Positions 44,291 through 55,718 of a DNA stretch of 64,000 nucleotides are shown here, piece after piece; the stretch's first letter is position 1; each line of letters starts with the position of its first letter. The stretch is from Micractinium sp. NFX-FRZ (taxonomy: Eukaryota; Chlorophyta; Trebouxiophyceae; Chlorellales; Chlorellaceae). The DNA lies in contig JAPTJF010000243.1 in the NCBI GenBank assembly GCA_029339195.1, positions 1 through 64,000 on the forward strand, given 5' to 3'. The notes under the pieces are model-generated. The model was given only the letters and a program-made list of their open reading frames with translations. It searched no databases and had not been told where the DNA came from. The translations under genes and the position numbers were made by a program.

Positions 44291-47200
44291 ATGGCCACCG
44301 CCATGACTTGCGCCGCCAGCCTGCGGCAGGCCACCACTGGCGTGGCGGGGGCGGAGCGGAGGACTGTGCGCGGCTGCCGCCTGGCACAGTCGCTGGCAGG
44401 CAAGTGTTGATGGTTGGCAGTTGCAGCGGCATTTGTGAGTGGCTGCAAAGCACAGAAACAGCAGCTGCAGCGCCATCATCTGCCCAAATGAACTGGCAAT
44501 GCAGATCGCTCCCTTCTCTGCTCACCGCCGCCCCTCCTCTGCTTGCTGATGGCATGCAGGGCGGACCCTGTCGGTCCCTAGCACCCGCAGCGGCAGCCTG
44601 CGGCGACGCAAGGTGCGAGCACCGCACTGTCCTGCCTACCTGCGCTGCCTCCTACCTCACGCCCCGCACAAATGTCCCTGATGCGTCCCTTGATGCGTCC
44701 CTTGGCTAGGCCAGTGCTTGCCGCTCCTCCACCTGAGCTCCTCCACCTGATCATTGGTCCCCTGTTCTCTCTCCAAATGCACCGCCGCTGCCACTGAACC
44801 CGGCCAATCACATGTTGCAGGCGGCATGCAGCGGCATGCGGGTGCTCGCTTCAGCCGACATCCCTGGCGACTTTAGCATCCCAGCAGCGCCCATCTTGAT
44901 TCCAGAGGGGCCCTGGAAGGAAATTGAGGGCTGCGTGTGCGCCCCCAAGGGCTTCAAGGCACAAGGTGGGCAGGGGGCCAGGGGCAGGGGCAGGGGCGAG
45001 ACGAGCGGGCAGACAAGCTGGTTGGAAAATGGAGGATAAACAGGCATGCCCCGTTGAAGATCCAGGTTGTGCTCAGCTCCCCACCTTCACCAACACACAG
45101 TCACCATGCATGGCTGCACCCACCCCTGGTTTGGTTGTCATCACACTCGCTGTCCCAACCCGGTGCGCACCCACCCCTGGCCTGCTCTCACCACCTCACC
45201 CTCTCCCTCTGCCTGCCTGCCTCCCACTCTGCCTCCCTCCGTCTTCTCACACGCAGGCATGTACGGCGGCCTGCGTGCCAAGGGCACCAAGGCTGACCTG
45301 GCGCTGATCACGTGCGACGGCGAGGCGGTGGCCGCCGGCGTCTTCACCCTCAACGTCATGTGCGCCGCCCCCGTGCTGTACTGCAAGGAGGTGCTGGCGA
45401 AGCGGGACACCGTGCGCGCGGTGCTGGTGAGTGGGCGGGCCTTGGACATGTTCTGCGGTTGCAACAAGCGGGGGCCCGGCAGGGACGGCGTGCATGCTGT
45501 GCTGTCGAGTGATTGTGAGCACAGTGTGTGTGCATGCCGTGGGATGGCGAGCGAGGCAGCGGGACAGTGTGAAGGAAGCAGGGGCGAGGGCGGGTGGCAA
45601 GCTGGTGAACGGGGGCGCTGAGGTGCGGGGAGGTTGAGCTCAGCTGCCCGCGCTTTCCCCGGCCGCAATGCCCAGCCCCAATGGCCCCTGCCATTCACGC
45701 GCCCTGCTGCCTTCTGCAGATCAACGCCGGCCAGGCCAACGCAGCCACGGGCGAGCAGGGCTACGCCGACAGCCTGGCATCCGCCGACGCTGTGGCCGCT
45801 GCGCTGGGCATCTCTGCAGACCAGGTGCCCCCTCAGCCTGGTGTGAATGACCCTACTGCAGCTCAGCCTGGCCTGTCCTAGCATAGCCTATCCTAGCCTA
45901 GCATAGTGTTTCAGCGGCAAGGCGCGACACAGTTGGAGTGCCAGGCGGCTTCCGGCGGGCAGGTCATAATTGTCAGACCATGTTGTCAGACCAGTGCAGT
46001 CCTGCCCCTAAACTCGTGCCCTTCTTGGTGCCATTCATCTCCTGAACCTGTGCCCCTCTTGTTGCTTGCCCACAGGTACTGCTGGAGTCGACCGGCGTCA
46101 TTGGGCGGCGCATCAAGATGGAGGCGCTGCTGGACTCTGTCCCCAAGCTGGCCGCCGCCCTGGGCGCCGGCGCTGCGGATGCGCACCGTGCCGCCGTGGC
46201 CATCACCACCACCGACCTGGTCAGCAAGAGCGCTGCGCTGGAGGTGGAGCTGGGGGGCGGGCGCAGCGTGCGGCTGGGCGGCATTGCCAAGGGGTCGGGC
46301 ATGATCCACCCCAACATGTGAGGGGGGTGTGGGAGGGAGGGCAGCAGATTGCAGGGGGAAAGAAAGAGTGGAGGGAACAATTATAACGGAATAACAGAGG
46401 GAGGGGGATTGCCAAGGGTCCGTGCATGATCCACCCCGGCATGTGAGCGGGGGTGGGGGAGGGAGGGAGGGGTATGATGAGAGGGAGGTGGTGCGGAAGG
46501 ATGGGGGCCTGGAGAAAGGGACGCCCCCATTTCTGCCTACCCACCCTCCTGCCCATCCCTTTGCATGCCCCAACTGCTGTCTGTGGTCACCTGCGCCCTC
46601 CCCCCTCTGGCTGAGGGGGCTGATGTACCGGCAGACAGACTGACTGACCCAGTGCCTGCCCGCCTCCCTGCCCCGCAGGGCCACCATGCTGTCGGTGATC
46701 ACGTGCGACGCCCCCGTCACTCCCGAGGTCTGGCGCGGCATGTTCAAGCGCGGCGCCGTCAACTCATTCAACCAGGTGAGCGCTGCGCCCTGCTGTGCTG
46801 CGCTGTGCTGCGCTGTGCTGCGCTGCGCTGTGCTATGATGTGGTATGATGTGCTGTGCCGTGAGCCGCGATGTGTGGTGCTTCAGCTGTGCGTCCAGTTG
46901 ATGTCAAACTTCTCCACCTGTGCCATCATCCTGGCTCTGCCTCAGCACCCCTCTATCTGACGACCTGAATTGCATATGTGTGCAGATCACGGTGGATGGC
47001 GACACCTCCACCAACGACACCGTCATCGGGCTGACCAGCGGGGCGGCGGGCGGCGAGGGTGAGCGGGAGGCGGTGGGGGCAGGCGGGCGGGCGCGCTGCA
47101 AGGGGAGTGGCGCATGTGCAGGGCAGCAGCCCAAGGCCAGGGTGGGCAATCTGGGCGCGGAGAATCTGCCCGCTTCGCGGCCTGACAGCCTGCTTGCCCA

Positions 47201-49134
47201 CTGTCCATCGCAACTTCCCGCCAACCCACATGCCCGCCTGCCTGCTCTCTTGCCCACCCCCTCCCCCTCTTGCCTCCCACTTCCGCGCACCCATCTTTCC
47301 CAAACACCTGTGCGCATGTGCACGCAGCGATCAGCGACTCCTCCTACCCCTAACCCCCACCCCCTCCGGCCCCTCCACCTCTTCCACCTCTTCTCTGTGC
47401 GCCAACATTGACCCCATCCCCTGCACTGTTGCCTCTGCCCCTGCAGTCATTAGCGATCCCTCCAGCCCAGAGGCGCAGAAGCTTGAGGCGGCCCTGACCG
47501 CGCTGCTGCAGGTGGGTGACAGGGGGCAGGCAGGAGGCAGGAAGGCGCTTGTTGGGGGGAGTGCCGCAGCGCCGGAGGAAGCACCGCCACAGCCTGCAGC
47601 ACGACGGCTGCACAGGCTGCGCTGCCAGGCTTGCCCAAGCACCATGCGTGACCACGCCACACCCAGTCCCAACATTGCGGCACCAACATCCAAGTACTTC
47701 CACCCACTTGCCCCCCGCCTGCAGGGCCTGGCCAAGTCGATTGCGTGGGACGGCGAGGGCGCCACGGTGCTCATCGAGTGCGAGGTGCTGGGGGCGGAGG
47801 ACGACGCGGCTGCCAACCGGGTGGCCAAGAGCGTGGTGGGATCCAGCCTGGCCAAGAGCGCCATCTTTGGGCACGACCCCAACTGGGGCCGCATCGCGGC
47901 GGCCGCGGGGTGAGCGGCCTCTTGCTGCCCTGGGGCGGAGTGGGTGGGTGGGCTGTATTGCAGCGGCCGCGGGGTGACCTCCCGCTTGCTGGGTGTGCCC
48001 TGGGCTGGGCTGGGCGGGTGGGCTGCATCATTGGCAGCGGGGTGAGCTCCCTCTGGGTGTGGCCCTGGGCTGGGCTGGGTGGGCCTCACTGCCCGCCCAC
48101 CGCCGTTGGGGTGCTCTCCCAGGAGCTGTCCCAAGGGCGGTCCTTACAGTCCTCAATGTAGGGCCGCCCCCGGCTTTGTTCTCTTGCCCTTGCAGCAGCC
48201 CTGGTGTGCAGTAAGCTACAACCAGAAAGGAGGTGCGCATCCAGCTTCCGACCGCCGTACCCGCCCGCCTCCCCCCCTTTCATCGTGCAGGTACTCTGGC
48301 GTGCAGTACAACCAGGAGGCGGTACGCATCCAGCTGGGCGACATTGTGCTCATGGACAAGGGGCAGCCGCTGACGTTTGACGCCAAGGCGGCCAGCGCGT
48401 ACCTCAAGGGGCGGGCAGACGTGCACGGCACCGTCAACATCCAGGTGTGCGGGTGGGTGGTCAGTTGGTGAGAGTTCGGTGGTGGGTGCCACAGCGTAAC
48501 CGGGATGCCGTACTGTATGCCATGTTTGCACATCGTGTAGAAATACAAACTCCTCAACCGAGGCTGCACACTGGCCTACAAGAAGCACAGCGGCAGCCCA
48601 GCGCCAATTGGGCTCGCACCCAATTGGCAGGCATTGGTTGTGGTAGCGATGCTTGCGTGTGCCGTTGATCAACATTCAGGGGGGTGGGGAGAAACCATCC
48701 GGCTGTTGCGTCGCGTCACTCTGCTCTTCAAGTGCCCTGTGCACCACCCAACCATCGTGTGCAGGTCAGCATCGGCGATGGGCCCGGCCGGGGGATGGCC
48801 TGGGGCTGCGACCTGTCGTATGATTACGTCAAGGTGAGAGGGGGAGCGCCACACACAGCGGTGGTGGCTGCAGTCAGGGGGGGATGCAAGATGGGGAGGC
48901 GGAGAGCATTGAGGGGGGCGCATTTTTGCAAGGAAAAGAGGCAGTGCGTTGACCCAACAGGGGGTGCTTTCCACCGATGCAGTTTGTGGGGCAGTTTGTG
49001 GGGCAGTTTGTGCCCCTTGTGCCTGGCAGAGCTCCGCCAGTGGGGCTGCCTTCCTGAGAGGACAAGGGAAGGACACGTCACTCACTGGCATCTGCCTCTT
49101 CCATCCGCAGATCAATGCTGAGTACACCACCTAA
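44291..49134 (+). CDS. ARGJ: arginine biosynthesis bifunctional protein ArgJ
   Basis: Thirteen exons (44291-44399, 44560-44612, 44821-44965, 45257-45426, 45720-45824, 46076-46317, 46679-46775, 46986-47058, 47447-47511, 47725-47909, 48291-48444, 48765-48833, 49111-49134) give 496 residues. ArgJ moves the acetyl group from N-acetylornithine to glutamate. The first two exons encode a Ser/Arg/Thr-rich plastid transit peptide. The frame closes only if intron 1 uses a GC donor (gcaagt). Recognisable blocks are [31 protein letters not shown], the [12 protein letters not shown] active-site region, [19 protein letters not shown] with the autocatalytic nucleophile Thr, [11 protein letters not shown], and [11 protein letters not shown]. 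Cleavage before that Thr makes alpha and beta chains. Introns 6 and 10 carry decoy exon copies. TGTAA follows at 49317. Confidence 0.96.
46405..46470 (+). repeat. decoy copy of ARGJ exon 6 end plus donor
   Basis: attgccaagggt...gcatgatccaccccggcatgtgag repeats the exon 6 end and its donor (46283-46325) at an offset of 125 bases, along with the G-rich sequence after it. Confidence 0.92.
46787..46862 (+). repeat. ctgtgctgcg minisatellite, ARGJ intron 7
   Basis: Imperfect gctgtgctgc units, later turning into tatgatgtg units, directly follow the donor. Confidence 0.85.
47963..48045 (+). repeat. two decoy copies of ARGJ exon 10 end plus donor
   Basis: The junction gcggccgcggggtga (47899-47913) recurs at about 47963-47976 and, shortened, at 48034-48045. 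Spacings are about 64 and 67 bases, and related gggctgggtggg tracts separate the copies. Confidence 0.85.
48191..48255 (+). repeat. decoy copy of ARGJ exon 11 start
   Basis: tgcag...ctggtgtgcagta...acaaccag...gtgcgcatccagct parallels the true exon 11 start 95 bases later. The copy has an insertion that breaks the frame. Confidence 0.9.
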
Positions 49135-49628
49135 ACCTCAGAGTGACTCACAAGACAGCCATCCGAATCGTGAGAGAATGTCGCAAGATCACACCATAAC
49201 TGAAGTTTTGAAGGCCCCGCCACACAAGAGCTGCTGGCGGCGGCCTGCTCCGGGCTGCTCACGTCATGGCTGGACGCACTGCTGCAGCTGCCTGTGGGGT
49301 GCTGAAATTGCCGCACTGTAACTACTGCATGTGAAACCGATGAACGAGGGGGGGGTGCCGAACGTGTAGTGCCCGCAGGACCCTGTCGTTGGGGGCCATC
49401 TTGGCGGGCAGCTGTTGCCTCGCACCGGCAGCTGCCGACCTGCATACCCAGAAGTATGAGTGTGCCTGCACTGCATACACATGAACTGTGCTTGGCATGC
49501 ATATAGGCCTGCCAGCTTAGGTGCCTGGGCTCCCTATGTTCCGCCCGTGCCTGCCAGCTTGGCAGAACCCTGACGATGCGGGTACTGGCACTCCACCCGT
49601 TCACCCTCTTAGCAGACGCGCGTGCAGC
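49135..49628. other. intergenic region after ARGJ
   Basis: About 0.5 kb with the ARGJ 3' end (TGTAA at 49317-49321) and the promoter of the next gene. Confidence 0.5.
49317..49321 (+). terminator. candidate TGTAA poly(A) signal, ARGJ
   Basis: TGTAA lies about 185 bases after the ARGJ stop. Confidence 0.5.
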
Positions 49629-50726
49629 ATGTCGGCATCACACCGAAGACGAGCTTCTGCCGGGAGCACGCCATCGGGACACCGGCTGCAGGCAAGACGG
49701 CGGTCGGAGGCGGCCCGGGTCGCATATGGCTTGGAAACCGCAAACAAAGATGATCACCGGGGTGCTGGACGGGGCGGCGCGCTCTTGCGCCGCGCAGGAC
49801 CGTTGGCACCCGGTTGCCGCCAGTTTGAGGGCCGGGCTGCCGGTCGCCGCCGTACCGCCCCGAGCCAGCGCATCTCACACTGTCCCCTCGTTCCCCTCGC
49901 CATTTCCCGCCCATTTGGGCACGTGCAGGATGCGGACTTGTTGGACGAGGTGGAGCAGCGGGAGCTGATTGAGAGCCTGGAGCGGGCAGCGGGGCGGCAG
50001 GCGCACTACTCCAAAGCCCTGCTAGCTGCCCTGGGTGTGCTGCTGGCCGGCCTCTACCTCTTCTTTGCCGGCGCGCAGCTGCTGGCGCCCTGGCAGACGC
50101 CCCACCAGGCCCGCTTCAGCGGCCACCTGCGCCCGCACTCCATGGCGGCTGCTGAGCTGGCGGGTGCGGCCACAGCGCTGCTCGCCATGTGCAGCGTCCT
50201 CTCCTTCCCCGGCCACTCCTGGCGCAGGCTGCTGGCGGTGTCGGCGCTCCTGGCAGTGCTGCAGTCGTGCTTTTGGACGGTGGCCATCATCAGAGTAGCG
50301 CACGCCGAGCAGGCGCCCCTGGTGCGTGGTGCGGCGGCGGAGGCCCCTGCCTCGTGATATGCAGCGGCGCGGCAGCGGCGCGCCCCATGCGTGTGCAGCG
50401 CAGCTCTACAAGCGCCCAGGAGCACACGTGTGTGTGCAGTGCAGTCCCAGTCCAGCTCGTTACTGGGAGCGGCACCAGGGCATGCATGGCCGTTGATTGC
50501 GCCTGCTGTTTGCGTGCTCAACCCAAGCCCCGACCTGCTGCTGCCCCGACCTGCTGCTGCCCTGGCCCCCGCTGCCATGCAGGGCGCGCTGTGGCGGCTG
50601 CTGTGGCTGCCCGTCGTGCCGCCCTCCTTTGTCCTCCTCATGACGCTTGCGTGCACCACACTCGACTCAACGGATTCAGGCCTGCGCCGGCTGCGGGCCT
50701 CTCAGTATGCCTACAAACGGGCGTGA
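49629..50726 (+). CDS. four-helix integral membrane protein, unknown function
   Basis: The model joins 49629-50321 to 50583-50726 (278 residues). A basic, Arg/Ser-rich N-terminus of about 95 residues is followed by an acidic amphipathic segment (DADLLDEVEQRELIESLERA) and four hydrophobic helices at roughly 130-152, 172-193, 201-221 and 237-258. The last helix (LLWLPVVPPSFVLLMTLACT) lies in exon 2, and the frame is preserved by a GT-AG intron. If that intron is retained, the frame stops at 50357 and helix 4 is lost. The first exon may hide another intron: an acceptor-like gcacgtgcag just before 49929 sits where conserved-looking sequence begins, so the N-terminal 100 residues are uncertain. 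I do not recognise the family. Confidence 0.6.
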
Positions 50727-51341
50727 TGCAAGGCTATACCTGGTGCAGAGCGCTGACAGAAGCTGGGCTGCAGAACTGACCGAGTGACCCCAACCACGGC
50801 CCGACCAAGCCCCGTTTTCTTCCACCTCTTGACCCTGCAAACTGCGCAGCTTTTTACACAGTTCGCTGCCTGGTGCATGTTCCTTTTGGATCAATCATCA
50901 ATCAACTGTCACGGCAAGCACTGAGAGTCAGTGGCACAGGGTGACACAGGATTAGGGAGAGGGCGGTCGCGCTCAAGTCAGATGGGATGCAGGCATGAAA
51001 GGGGGCCAGGCGGGCAGCACTGGTATGTATACAAACGGAAGGTGCCTGGGGTGTACAGAGAGGGAGGGAGGGATGGCGGGAAAGGAGGGTATGGCATGTG
51101 CATACAGGGGTGTGGGATGGTACATTGAGGCGGGGGGTGGCACATGGAATCAAGCTGGCATGGGCATGCCGTCGTCGCGTCCTGCCTGTCGGTTTGCACC
51201 AAAAGCGCCTTCATCAACCGGTCGAGTCTGCTGCTGATACACTTGTACAGTCTGCCTGTGGCGGTACATTGGCTTCTGCCTGGGCAGCCGCCTGCCTGGC
51301 GCCTGGCGGGCGCGCTGTGCCTGGGCCAGCTGGTGGGACCC
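50727..51341. other. convergent 3' region before the hydroxylase gene
   Basis: About 0.6 kb between two converging stops. No gene or clear poly(A) signal was seen. Confidence 0.4.
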
Positions 51342-54300
51342 TCACAGCTGCAGGTCCACCGCCGCCCGCACGTCGTCGGGCACGTTTTGCTGCAGCGTGC
51401 GGCAGTATGCCTTGAGCTGGGCCGCCCCCTCCTCAAACGAGTCCACAAAGAAGTACTGCGGCTGGTAGCCGTCCTGCGGGATGGGCAGCGGGCATAAGCA
51501 GCAATCCACACGTCAGCGCCACCAAGAGAGGGTTGTCGAAGCAGCGCCGCAGCGTGGGCCATACCCCAGCGCACCTGCAGCCCTTTGATCCCAAATTTTT
51601 CATGGTGTGTTACCCACAGTGGCAGCGTCAGTCACAGTGTCGGAACACCGCACCTTGTAGCTCATCTTGGGCAGGGGCTGGAAGACGTCCAGAGGGGTGA
51701 GGGCCGCCGCCCCCGAGGCCATGTGCTGCAGCTCGCCGTAGGACGACAGGATGCCGGCGCCAAAGGCCTTGGCCTCGCCGCCCTCGCGCACCACGCCAAA
51801 CTCAACGGTGTACCTGCAGGGGTGAGGAGGGGTTGGAAGGGAGGGTGATGTGCACAGCAGCGAGGGCAGGGGGTGGGCAGCAGGCAGGCAGGCGAGCAGA
51901 GCATGGGGCAGGCAGAAAGACTTTGTGGGAGGCGGGCGATGCGGCACGGCCACGCAGTGATGGCCGCGTGGGCAAAGGCAATGGAGCTTGCCGGCCCCAG
52001 CCACACTCCTGCACAGGATGCGTACCAGTAGAGCTTGACCAGGTGCTTCAGCTGCTTCTCGTCGGCCCCCAGGCTGCAGAGGGAGGAGAGGAACGTTGGG
52101 CGGGCGGGGGGAGAAGCTCACGCTACACAGCCTGTGCGGCCACTGGCCCTGCATGCTGACCACATGACAGTGCACGGCCTGCTTCCGCTGGTCCATCGCT
52201 TTCCATCCTGCTTGTCCCGCCCCCCTGTCCTCCAACATGGGTGTAGCCTCCCCATGGCGCATGGCCTCTTCTGTGCTGCGACCCCTGCCACCTCGTCCCC
52301 GAACACCCTCACCTGGCCACCCCAATGGTGTGCACTAGGTCTGCAAATGCTGGATCCGCCAGCATGGGCACGTGGCCTGCGCGTTGGGTGGTAGCAGGCG
52401 GGGGAGATGAGTACAGTCAGCGAGATGTACCTCCACACTTGCCACGGCGTTGGTGCGTGCGCAGCTGAGGGCTGCCATTGTCTGACACTACGTGCCGCCC
52501 GCATGTCTGACACATGTGCCGCGCGCATGTCGCAGGGCACAAGCCACACATGGGAGGGGGTGCTGCCCAGCAAAGGCGCCGCCCCACCCATTGCTACCCC
52601 AGCAAGGCCCATTCCGCCACCTTGTTGCCCTGCAAAGAACCGCCTCGCCCAAGTGCTGCCCACCCAGGCGCGCGCGCCCCCCTTCTCACCGATGACCTCG
52701 TGCACCACGTCAGGCTCCGGCTGCGACGAGGGTGCAGGGCAGGTGGGAGAGTTGCCATGGGTGGGACAGCACAGGCAGAGCCCAGCATGGGCACAGCTTG
52801 GCGCAGCAGGCTTTTCTCACAACTGTGCGTGTCACCAGCCCGCGCTCCGGCGCAAGCAGCGCCAACAGCGGCAGCGCACGCAGGCGGCGCACCGTGTACA
52901 TTGGCTTGCTGGCGTGGCGCATGTACTGGGTGGAGTGGAAGTGCTTGAAGGCGAGGCCGTTCAGAAAGTCACGGGGGTGCAGCTGTGGGGCGAGGCCCAG
53001 GGAGGGGCAGCAGGGAAGAGGGTGGGGCGGGGGTGAGCGTCCAAGGACAGAGGACGACTGCAGCTGCTCCCCACCTGCACTGCCATTGTGGCCAGGTCTG
53101 GCCTGAAGTCTCAACACCGATTGCCCAGCAGGCGGCAGCGGACACTCCCGCGCTCCCTCTTCCGCTTCCCTGCCCCCCTCACCAGGCCCGCTACTGGGCG
53201 GATGGTGAAACCTGTGGTGCTCTGCAGCACGCGGGACAGGTCCTCCAGCTGCGGCACCTCGTCCCGCCGCAGCCCAAAGAGCGGCCAGCAGCGCAGGAAC
53301 TGCAGGCGGGCAGGCGGTGGGCGGGAGCGGTCCAGGGGCGCATGCATGGGCGGGGGCACCAATGGAGGCGGAGGGCAGGCAGGGGGCTGTGCCAGGTGGC
53401 AGGCAGGCCGCCAGCTACGTGAGCTGCGGCCTGCTGGGAGCAGCCCCCGGCCGCTTCTTTGGCCTGTCAGCGTGCCCTCTTCGCGCCCACCCCCTTGCAG
53501 CCGTGCTGCAAGAGCAGGCCTCCAGTCTGGCCCAGCCCTGTGCCCCCCCCCTTCCAATGCCCTGTGATGCGCCCCAGGCGCCTACCACAGCACAACACAA
53601 CACACGCAGCCCCCGCCTGCGGCCCCAGCAGCACAGCGCACACAGCGCACCTCCTTGCAGGCGTGCTGCGGGAACAGGCCCTCCAGCTGATCCAACACCG
53701 TGCCCCACACAGCCACCTCCTCGGGCCGGTACTCAATGCACGGCACCGGCTCCCCTCTGCGGGCAGGCAGGCAGACAGGCAGGCAGGCAGGCGTTGAGTT
53801 GCGTTGCAACCTAGGCAACCTGACAGAGTGCGCTGCAGCTGGAGTGGACACAGGGCAGGCGGCGGCCCTGCATTAATCCTAGCACAGCAGGCTGAGAGCG
53901 CCCGCCGCCCAGCAGCGCTCACATGCGGTGCTGCCGCGCCAGATTGCAAATGTCCACGCGGCGCTGCTTGTAGGCGGCATCGTGGAATCCGGGGTGGTCC
54001 TGCAGGCACTCAGAAGAAGGAGCGAAGGACAGCCCAGGAGCATGGGTGGGATGCCAGCAGCACGCACGCGGCAGCTCCGTGCTGCGGCGGGGCGGTGGGG
54101 CGGCGGGCGGACCGGGTGAGGTGGGCAGCCCCGAGGCCTGTGACCAAACACTTGCCTCCGAGAGATTTGAGGAGAAGCCCAGCACCGCGCCGTTGTCCAC
54201 CTCCTGGATGCTGCGAGGCACCCTGGGAGCGGCAGACGCCGCTGCCGCAGGCGTCGCTGCCAGGGCTGGTGCGAGCGCTGGCGCCGAGGGCGCCGCTGCC

Positions 54301-54491
54301 GCCACCCCACGCTGCCCAGCGGGAGGCCGTGTGGGCCCTGCAGGACAAGCGGCAGGTACCTGAGACCGTGTGATCACGCTTGCTGGAGGCCAGTGACGCG
54401 GCCGCCTGTTGGGCCGTTTGAGTGTGCCACCGCCGTGTGGCCCCGCTTCCGCACCTGTTGCGACGCACGAGACCTTCCAGGCACGCATCAT
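51342..54491 (-). CDS. AAH: pterin/folate-dependent aromatic amino acid hydroxylase
   Basis: Ten exons in transcript order (54491-54156, 53999-53923, 53756-53651, 53299-53183, 52982-52893, 52720-52690, 52376-52313, 52073-52026, 51813-51654, 51473-51342) give 386 residues. The enzyme hydroxylates phenylalanine to tyrosine. Moss and conifer relatives are plastid proteins. The N-terminal 90 residues (Arg-rich, then Ala/Pro-rich) look like a transit peptide, and no ACT regulatory domain is present. The catalytic core is complete: [83 protein letters not shown] and WYTVEFGVV. The iron ligands are H249, H254 and E294, with the family's H-x4-H and 45-residue spacing. Exon 6 is only 31 bases. The first intron uses a GC donor. 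Confidence 0.95.
52479..52535. repeat. ~24-bp tandem repeat in AAH intron 6
   Basis: Two copies of tgtctgacac followed by acgtgccgc-like sequence, with a third partial copy. Confidence 0.75.
53487..53551 (-). repeat. decoy copy of AAH exon 3 end
   Basis: On the plus strand, cttgcag at 53494 and the following 55 bases parallel the exon 3 end and donor (cttgcag at 53654), offset 160 bases. The copy sits in the intron downstream of exon 3. Confidence 0.85.
53761..53792. repeat. (GCAG)n microsatellite, AAH intron 2
   Basis: A run of ggca/gaca tetranucleotides next to the exon 3 acceptor. Confidence 0.9.
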
Positions 54492-55718
54492 GCCTCTGGA
54501 ATGGCCGGTCGCGACTGACGGAGACCTGCTTGGGGGTCTGCGGCGCGCGCAAGAAACGAAGACCTCACCGACGGCTCAGAGCAGTGAAGGACGTCAGACT
54601 GATGAAGTTGTAACCATTCAAGAACGGCTGTGCAGTGTCGGAGGCCCTGAAAGACCTTCTTGGGTGCCCGGCCGCTGCCCAGTCAGCCCCAGTCAGCGCG
54701 GCGCAAAGCAGCGCTCGCACGTGTGTCTGTCAAGCTGCTACTCTCGCATGATCAAAGATATGGCTGCTTCTCAGTCTACAATAAACGATACCTGTAACAA
54801 TACCAGTGCAGATCTTGTTGGGAGCACAGCACCAGGTGGCAGAACTGCTGCCGGCAGCGGGGGAGGCGAACAGGCAGCGAGCCAGTGATACTGCTGAGCT
54901 TGCTAGGCCTGCCTGTAGCTAAGGGATCAAAGCCTTGCACTTTGGCTCTCTTCTGCTGCTGCCTTCCCAGGTCCTTGTGTGGCAATCAAGGCTGCTCGCC
55001 ATGCGGCCGCCCCTGGGTTCCTCTCCAGTCTACCAGAGAGCGCCACTGGTAGGAAGAGCACGGCTTTGCCTGGCGTTCTGCGTAACACGCCGGCCGACCT
55101 CCGTCATGCTAGTAGGTTACACGACTGCCACGCAGAGGCAGGAGGCTGCTCAGAGTAGATAAAAGACAAGAACCGGAACTGATTCCCCCCAGTAGTCAAA
55201 ATCACCGCCACCTGCAGCTGCCGCCAAGGAACGCCCCTTGATGGAACACTTGATGGGTGGTATTCGTGGGATGGGCGGGGCGGGGGGCTGGCTGGGATGA
55301 AGAGTGGGATGGGTGGGATGGGTGGGTAGGACGGGGCGAGGCGGCTGGCCGGCCCAAATGGGACCGGACTCGGGAGGACAGGAGGTCTGAGTGGGACCTG
55401 GGATGGGGGTAGGGCCTCCCGATCCGATCCCCAGATGGGGGCAAAGCACGAGAGTTTCAAAACACAGCAGGAGGTCGGGATTCAAACGCAGGAGAGGGGC
55501 TTGAGAGGAAGACAAAAGTGCCACGCAAGTGGGGTCAGCGCCAGAAAATCAACGCAGCACAAGATTGCCCGGATGCTGGCTGGCCAAAACTGATGCTGTG
55601 CACGCCATGGTTGAGGCAGGTGGGTACTCAGTTCGAGTCTCAGTTCGGCCACCCTTTCCAGAGTGCCGACTGTCACGCTGTGCATCCACAGTGCCGCTGC
55701 GCCTGCTGTTGCCACTGC
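54492..55718. other. intergenic region, AAH promoter / 3' end of small membrane gene
   Basis: About 1.2 kb. It should contain the AAH promoter and the 3' UTR of the gene ending at 55719. A G-rich patch of gatgggtggg units lies at 55248-55345. No gene is supported. Confidence 0.45.

Noticed and set aside
54409..54888. Open frame of 159 residues on the plus strand opposite the AAH start
   Set aside because: It overlaps the conserved AAH first exon and promoter, shows no domain and has no supporting signals.
55582..55651. tRNA-like element: ggccaaa and ttcggcc could pair, with a ttcgagt loop between near-complementary arms
   Set aside because: The element is about 69 bases, has mismatches in both stems, and I could not fit a D arm or anticodon arm. 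It could be chance or a decayed tRNA-derived fragment.
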